Below are positions 7,435 through 10,825 of a stretch of 10,825 nt of DNA, piece by piece. The position numbers and the translations under genes are program-made. Numbering within the stretch: position 1 is the first letter of the stretch; every line of letters starts with the position of its first letter. Source of the stretch: Cytophagales bacterium (lineage in GTDB: Bacteria; Bacteroidota; Bacteroidia; Cytophagales; Cyclobacteriaceae); the NCBI GenBank assembly GCA_003500135.1, contig DNTA01000002.1:1-10825 (forward strand). Reading direction: 5' to 3'. The notes beneath the pieces were generated by a model that worked only from the letters and a program-made list of their open reading frames with translations, was not told the DNA's origin and ran no database searches.

Positions 7435-9192
7435 TCAATGCTGATTGACCTCAACCCAGCTTCTGGCTTGTATACCGGAATAGTTTTGTATCTCCTGATA
7501 TTTTTGGTAAAGGGGATAGAACTCTCCCAATTGGGCTTTCATCATTTTAGCTTCAATTTCATCGCCCATCGAGCTCATCAACTCTTCGATAAATGTTTTT
7601 TGATAAGGGCAATAAGCAACCCGGTAATCATCGCCGACACCCGCTGCATCAGCTGCCAGTTGGATAGCGTCTTGCAATCCTCCGAAAACATCGATCAAAC
7701 CAATTTCTTTTGCTTCAATACCTGACCAAACTCTTCCGGAAGCTACTTCCTTGAGCTCATCCAAAGGCATATTACGGCCTTCAGCAGCTTTTGAAGTAAA
7801 GGTTTCATAACCTTCCTCAATCATATTTTGAATAATCTGCTTCTCTGCATCCGTCATGGGTCGCGTTACGTTTCCTAAATCTGAGAATTCTCCTGTTTTT
7901 ACATTGTCGAAAGTCACCCCGAGCTTGTTTTCCATCATCTTTTCAATATTGAACATAAGGCCAAAAATACCTATGGAGCCCGTAATAGTAGTAGGCTGGG
8001 CAACTATTGTATCACAGCCCATGGCCATGTAGTAACCACCCGATGCACTTACGTCAGACATGGAAGCGATGATAGGTTTTTCTTCTGCCGCCTGTATTAC
8101 TTCCCTCCACATTAGATCACTTGCAAGAGCACTTCCACCTGGGCTGTTTATTCTAAGCACTATGGCCTTCACACGGTCGCTCTGCCTTGCTTTACGAATC
8201 TCTTTGGCAAACTTATGACCTCCTATCTGGTTGGTTTCCCCATCGCCATTTACGATTTCCCCGGTGGCCACAATCACCGCAATTTTATTCCTGGAAATAT
8301 CAGATTTCTCTATGGATTTAATGTATTTGCTGTGGCTGATGAATTCAATGTCATCATCGTCTTCAATACCCAATTCAGAGCGCAAGTAATCATTCACTTC
8401 ATCTTTGTAATACAACTCGTCGACCAATTGAAGCCTTTTTGCATCTTCAGCATTTCTGGCCAGCATTTTGTCGGATATTTCAGCCACTCTTTCCACACTT
8501 AATCCTCTTGCTTCTGCCATGTTTTTGATCATAAAGTTATTAATGTTATTCATGTAGGCTTCTGCCTGCTCTCGTGCTGCTTCACTCATATCCTCTCTTA
8601 AAAAAGGTTCTACTGCACTTTTGTAGGTACCCACCCTAAATACTATGGGTTCCACCTCGAGTTTCTCGAATGTCTTTTTCAGATATACACTATTATAGCT
8701 CAACCCATTCAGCTCGACCATCCCATAAGATGGATTAAGAAAAATTTTGTCTGCTGCAGTTGCAAGATAATAGGCTCCTTCCGAGTAATATTCGCTGTAA
8801 GCAATTACAAATTTTCCGGATGTTTTAAAATCCATAATGGCATTTCTTATCTCTTCTGATGAGGCATAGCCTGCCAAAACCACCGGAAGCTTTAGGTAAA
8901 CCCCTTTTATTTTTTCATTGTTTTTAGCATGATTGAGCGCCTTTCTGATCTCTATTAATCCAATACCTTTTTCTCCTGCCAGTGCAGTGATTTCCGCAAG
9001 AGGATCTTCATTCTCTCGTTCAAAAATAGGCCTGGAAAAATCGATACTTAGCACTGAATTTTCTTTGACCTCTACTTTGTCTTCACTTGCAGCAATCATG
9101 CTGAAAATGCCTATGATTAGAAAGAAGGACAAGATGCTAAATAAAACTAGCCCGACTATTGTGGCCAATGTACTTGTAAGGAAATTTTTCAT
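7435..9192 (-). CDS. sppA: Signal peptide peptidase SppA, long (67K) type
   Basis: A membrane-bound serine protease with a Ser/Lys dyad that cuts cleaved signal peptides on the outer face of the inner membrane. I start it at ATG 9192 (585 residues); a TTG two codons upstream is also open but less likely. One N-terminal membrane anchor (about residues 8-33) precedes two S49-type domains, as in the E. coli 67-kDa enzyme and unlike the half-length form. In this numbering the general-base Lys191 is in FRVGTYKSAVEPF, and the nucleophile Ser384 is in SDVSASGGYYMA. NSPGG (349-353) and TITGSIGIFG (402-411) complete the fold's conserved blocks. The spacing of Lys and Ser (about 193 residues) is close to the K209/S409 pair of E. 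coli, so the enzyme looks intact. It converges with the TonB receptor and diverges from folK. Confidence 0.96.
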   Translation of the reverse strand: MKNFLTSTLATIVGLVLFSILSFFLIIGIFSMIAASEDKVEVKENSVLSIDFSRPIFERENEDPLAEITALAGEKGIGLIEIRKALNHAKNNEKIKGVYLKLPVVLAGYASSEEIRNAIMDFKTSGKFVIAYSEYYSEGAYYLATAADKIFLNPSYGMVELNGLSYNSVYLKKTFEKLEVEPIVFRVGTYKSAVEPFLREDMSEAAREQAEAYMNNINNFMIKNMAEARGLSVERVAEISDKMLARNAEDAKRLQLVDELYYKDEVNDYLRSELGIEDDDDIEFISHSKYIKSIEKSDISRNKIAVIVATGEIVNGDGETNQIGGHKFAKEIRKARQSDRVKAIVLRINSPGGSALASDLMWREVIQAAEEKPIIASMSDVSASGGYYMAMGCDTIVAQPTTITGSIGIFGLMFNIEKMMENKLGVTFDNVKTGEFSDLGNVTRPMTDAEKQIIQNMIEEGYETFTSKAAEGRNMPLDELKEVASGRVWSGIEAKEIGLIDVFGGLQDAIQLAADAAGVGDDYRVAYCPYQKTFIEELMSSMGDEIEAKMMKAQLGEFYPLYQKYQEIQNYSGIQARSWVEVNQH

Positions 9193-9296
9193 ATTCAATT
9201 ATTTTACAATACTTTTTAGAAATTTTTGGTTAAACGGGTTTGATCATCACTATTCTATTAACTTCAATTATATTATATTTTTTGATCTTAGTAAAG

Positions 9297-9304
9297 AATA
9301 TTTG
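9297..9304 (+). promoter_or_regulatory. Weak -7 element candidate for folK
   Basis: AATATTTG is one mismatch from TAnnTTTG and ends 21 bp before the folK ATG. The nearest TTTG upstream (9281-9284) is too close to be a normal -33 element. The 133-bp divergent region 9193-9325 is strongly AT-rich and must hold promoters for both folK and sppA. I found no exact -7 match for sppA. Confidence 0.22.
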
Positions 9305-9325
9305 GATATCTGCATGATTTAAAGG

Positions 9326-9811
9326 ATGAAAGGAATATATCTGCTTTTAGGTAGTAATATGGGCGACAGGCAAATAACTTTGGAAGAGGCAAAAAACTAT
9401 ATTTCCAAGTCTGCAGGCAATGTATTACAGGAAAGCCAACTTTATGAGACGGCAGCCTGGGGCATTGAAGATCAGCCTGATTTTATCAACCAGGTATTGG
9501 AAATAGAATCTAACCTGTCACCTGAATTCTTAATTTATGAACTTTTAAACATCGAAAAGGAAATGGGGCGCGTGCGTGAGGTAAAATGGGGCCAGCGATT
9601 AATAGACATTGACGTCTTGTATTATGGACAAAAAATAGTACAAACTCCCCGTTTAAAAATACCACACCCTGAAATCCCTAACAGACGTTTTACACTTGTT
9701 CCGCTCTGTGAATTAAGTCCGGATTTTGTTAATCCAAAAATGTCAAAAACCAATCGGATGCTGTTGAAAGAATGTACGGACGAACTGGGAGTGAGGCTTT
9801 TTACAAAATAG
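9326..9811 (+). CDS. folK: 2-amino-4-hydroxy-6-hydroxymethyldihydropteridine diphosphokinase (HPPK)
   Basis: A 161-residue cytoplasmic enzyme, close to E. coli HPPK (about 159). It transfers pyrophosphate from ATP to 6-hydroxymethyl-dihydropterin, the step before dihydropteroate synthase in folate synthesis. The N-terminal GIYLLLGSNMGDR (3-15) is the family opening. The signature GRVREVKWGQRLIDIDVL (81-98) contains Asp94 and Asp96, matching the two magnesium-binding aspartates. PHPEIPNRRFTLVPL (113-127) carries the conserved His114 and Arg. All catalytic features are present. An AAAGG touches the ATG and is too close to act as a normal Shine-Dalgarno. It diverges from sppA, and no second folate gene is nearby. 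I recall folK and sppA as neighbours in other Bacteroidota, without having checked. Confidence 0.96.
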   Translation: MKGIYLLLGSNMGDRQITLEEAKNYISKSAGNVLQESQLYETAAWGIEDQPDFINQVLEIESNLSPEFLIYELLNIEKEMGRVREVKWGQRLIDIDVLYYGQKIVQTPRLKIPHPEIPNRRFTLVPLCELSPDFVNPKMSKTNRMLLKECTDELGVRLFTK

Positions 9812-9960
9812 CTTGGTAAACGGGGCCCTAATAATTCCCTAAAGAAGCTTTTAAATAAATTTAATAGGACTATGCAATATTTATTGCCTGAATAAAGTTT
9901 TTCAATGTGAAAATTGTCTTAGATTTATACCACTAAACTACCTATCGGATACGAACAATA

Positions 9961-9988
9961 AAAAAAGGGCCCAACTGTGCCCTTTTTT
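9961..9988. terminator. Bidirectional terminator between folK and the terminal gene
   Basis: AAAAAAGGGC (9961-9970) pairs with GCCCTTTTTT (9979-9988) around an 8-nt loop. T-runs lie on the exit side in both directions. It sits 23 bp past the stop of the minus-strand gene, the normal distance, but about 150 bp past the folK stop. The stretch 9812-9960 between folK and this hairpin is AT-rich and shows no gene. Confidence 0.85.
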
Positions 9989-10011
9989 CATAAACCTAAT
10001 TTTACTATTTA

Positions 10012-10825
10012 TTAACCATTCCGCACTCTTCTCAAAACGCGCACTTCAAATCTTCTTTGGTTGCGTTCCATTATAAATACATTGTCACAAGTTCCATCAC
10101 CATAGTCGATGGTAGTATCGGAAAATCCTTCCAGTCGAATTACCTTTACACCGGATACCGGAATAAAATTTCTTCTTGGGTAGCACGATCGTTTGAATAC
10201 AATGGTTTCAAGGATTTCACTGCTGTAAGCTAATCCCCCTCTGGTGGTTCCTTCGGCGCTTCCATCGAGATGACGCTCATCTTCTATTGGATTAAGCGCC
10301 CTGATCCTTTTAACGGTGTGATCAGCATCTCTTGTGGCAAATGTAACGTCGGGCCATGTGAGTTTACCGTTTTCAAGTGTGATTTGGAATTTTAAAGTAT
10401 CGGAAGTATCATCAGCCAGGTTCGTTCGTGTTCTTACACCTTCTACCTGAATACTATCGACATAAAAATCGTCGAAGGTCATGGTATGGACTGCTCCAGG
10501 CACAAATATTCTGTCAGTGTATGTGATGATTACCTTACCTTGTAAAAGTCGATCTTTCCAATCATAGCATCCTTCGCCGAAATCGACAGTAATTACGTTA
10601 TTCTCTTTATCATGTGATACATCTGCACACCTGAGAGGATTAGACTCATCTTCCATCAATCTTCCCGAATTATCTGCTTCAAGGGCAGCATAAAACCCGA
10701 TGTCATCCACATCGCCGAAAGTTTCATCCATTACTGCTTCACTTTCAGCTGCCTCCAATTCCTGTTCGGTAAAAGAAGCCGGTTCTACATTATCGCTATT
10801 ACAGCTAAATAGACCATCCTCAGAT
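10012..10825 (-). CDS. Unrecognised, probably secreted lipoprotein-type protein (N-terminus outside the window)
   Basis: The frame is open from its TAA at 10012-10014 to the right edge, so at least 271 residues are visible and the start is missing. No function is recognised. Near the edge the translation reads SEDGLFSCNSDNVEPASF. The LFSC could be a lipobox, but the acidic residues just before it make an upstream Cys outside the window more likely. The visible body is mainly beta-type and polar, with no membrane segment. Two similar motifs stand out: VDFGEGC (10567-10587) and IDYGDGTC (10087-10110), each preceded by a beta-like stretch. Other Cys residues lie in PLRC and RSCYP, so two disulphides are possible. 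I recall lipoproteins of Cytophagales with this same pattern (GKIIITYT, SGVKVI, TIDYGDGTCDN), which suggests an uncharacterised family. Location outside the cytoplasm is inferred from these features. Confidence 0.75.
   Translation of the reverse strand, partial: SEDGLFSCNSDNVEPASFTEQELEAAESEAVMDETFGDVDDIGFYAALEADNSGRLMEDESNPLRCADVSHDKENNVITVDFGEGCYDWKDRLLQGKVIITYTDRIFVPGAVHTMTFDDFYVDSIQVEGVRTRTNLADDTSDTLKFQITLENGKLTWPDVTFATRDADHTVKRIRALNPIEDERHLDGSAEGTTRGGLAYSSEILETIVFKRSCYPRRNFIPVSGVKVIRLEGFSDTTIDYGDGTCDNVFIMERNQRRFEVRVLRRVRNG

Noticed and set aside
8933..9322. A 129-codon plus-strand open frame running from opposite sppA to just before folK
   Set aside because: Most of it is the complement of the sppA N-terminal coding region, and the remainder translates the AT-rich divergent promoter region. 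No recognisable protein features.
9874..9887. Inverted repeat GCAAT-ATTT-ATTGC as a folK terminator
   Set aside because: The stem is short and A/T-rich and no T-run follows directly. The hairpin at 9961-9988 is a far better terminator.
1..10825. Mobile element, CRISPR array, toxin-antitoxin or defence system
   Set aside because: No transposase, integrase, spaced repeats, or paired small toxin/antitoxin genes were seen. The genes are core metabolism and envelope functions with uniform sequence character.

Overview
The window looks like chromosomal DNA from a member of the Bacteroidota, most likely the Cytophagales-type lineage. The protein styles support this: an FtsH with a charged C-terminal tail, a BtuB-like TonB receptor, a Cys-rich lipoprotein-like protein, and an rsfS-ftsH pair divergent from birA. 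So do the near absence of Shine-Dalgarno sequences and several matches to the Bacteroidota -7 promoter element TAnnTTTG. The lineage is inferred from sequence character; no database search was possible. The content is mainly core housekeeping and envelope genes. I see no phage, insertion sequence, CRISPR array, tRNA, rRNA or defence module.

Layout. Bases 1-2773 (minus strand) hold, in transcription order, rsfS (ribosome silencing factor), ftsH (membrane AAA+ zinc protease) and the 5' end of an lpxH-like lipid A gene cut by the window edge. A hairpin and T-run between ftsH and lpxH act as a probable terminator. A -7 element just upstream of that hairpin could restart transcription for lpxH. 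Diverging from rsfS across 39 bp is birA (biotin ligase), followed by ahcY (S-adenosylhomocysteine hydrolase), which has its own candidate promoter and a strong terminator.

Bases 5099-7385 (plus strand) hold a small unrecognised gene with an N-terminal aromatic/basic motif (YFK-x-WSRKGYA), overlapping a BtuB-like TonB-dependent outer-membrane receptor. This pair lies between two nearly identical terminator hairpins. The second hairpin is shared with the convergent sppA gene (minus strand, membrane signal-peptide peptidase). folK (folate biosynthesis) diverges from sppA. The window ends with a minus-strand, probably lipoprotein-type, secreted protein of unknown function whose N-terminus lies outside the window; a bidirectional terminator separates it from folK.

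Common theme. Several genes concern envelope quality control and construction: FtsH and SppA (membrane proteolysis), LpxH (lipid A), the TonB receptor and the lipoprotein. Others serve cofactor and one-carbon metabolism: BirA, AhcY and FolK. The least explained parts are the small gene before the receptor, the terminator/promoter overlap upstream of lpxH, and the terminal lipoprotein-like protein.
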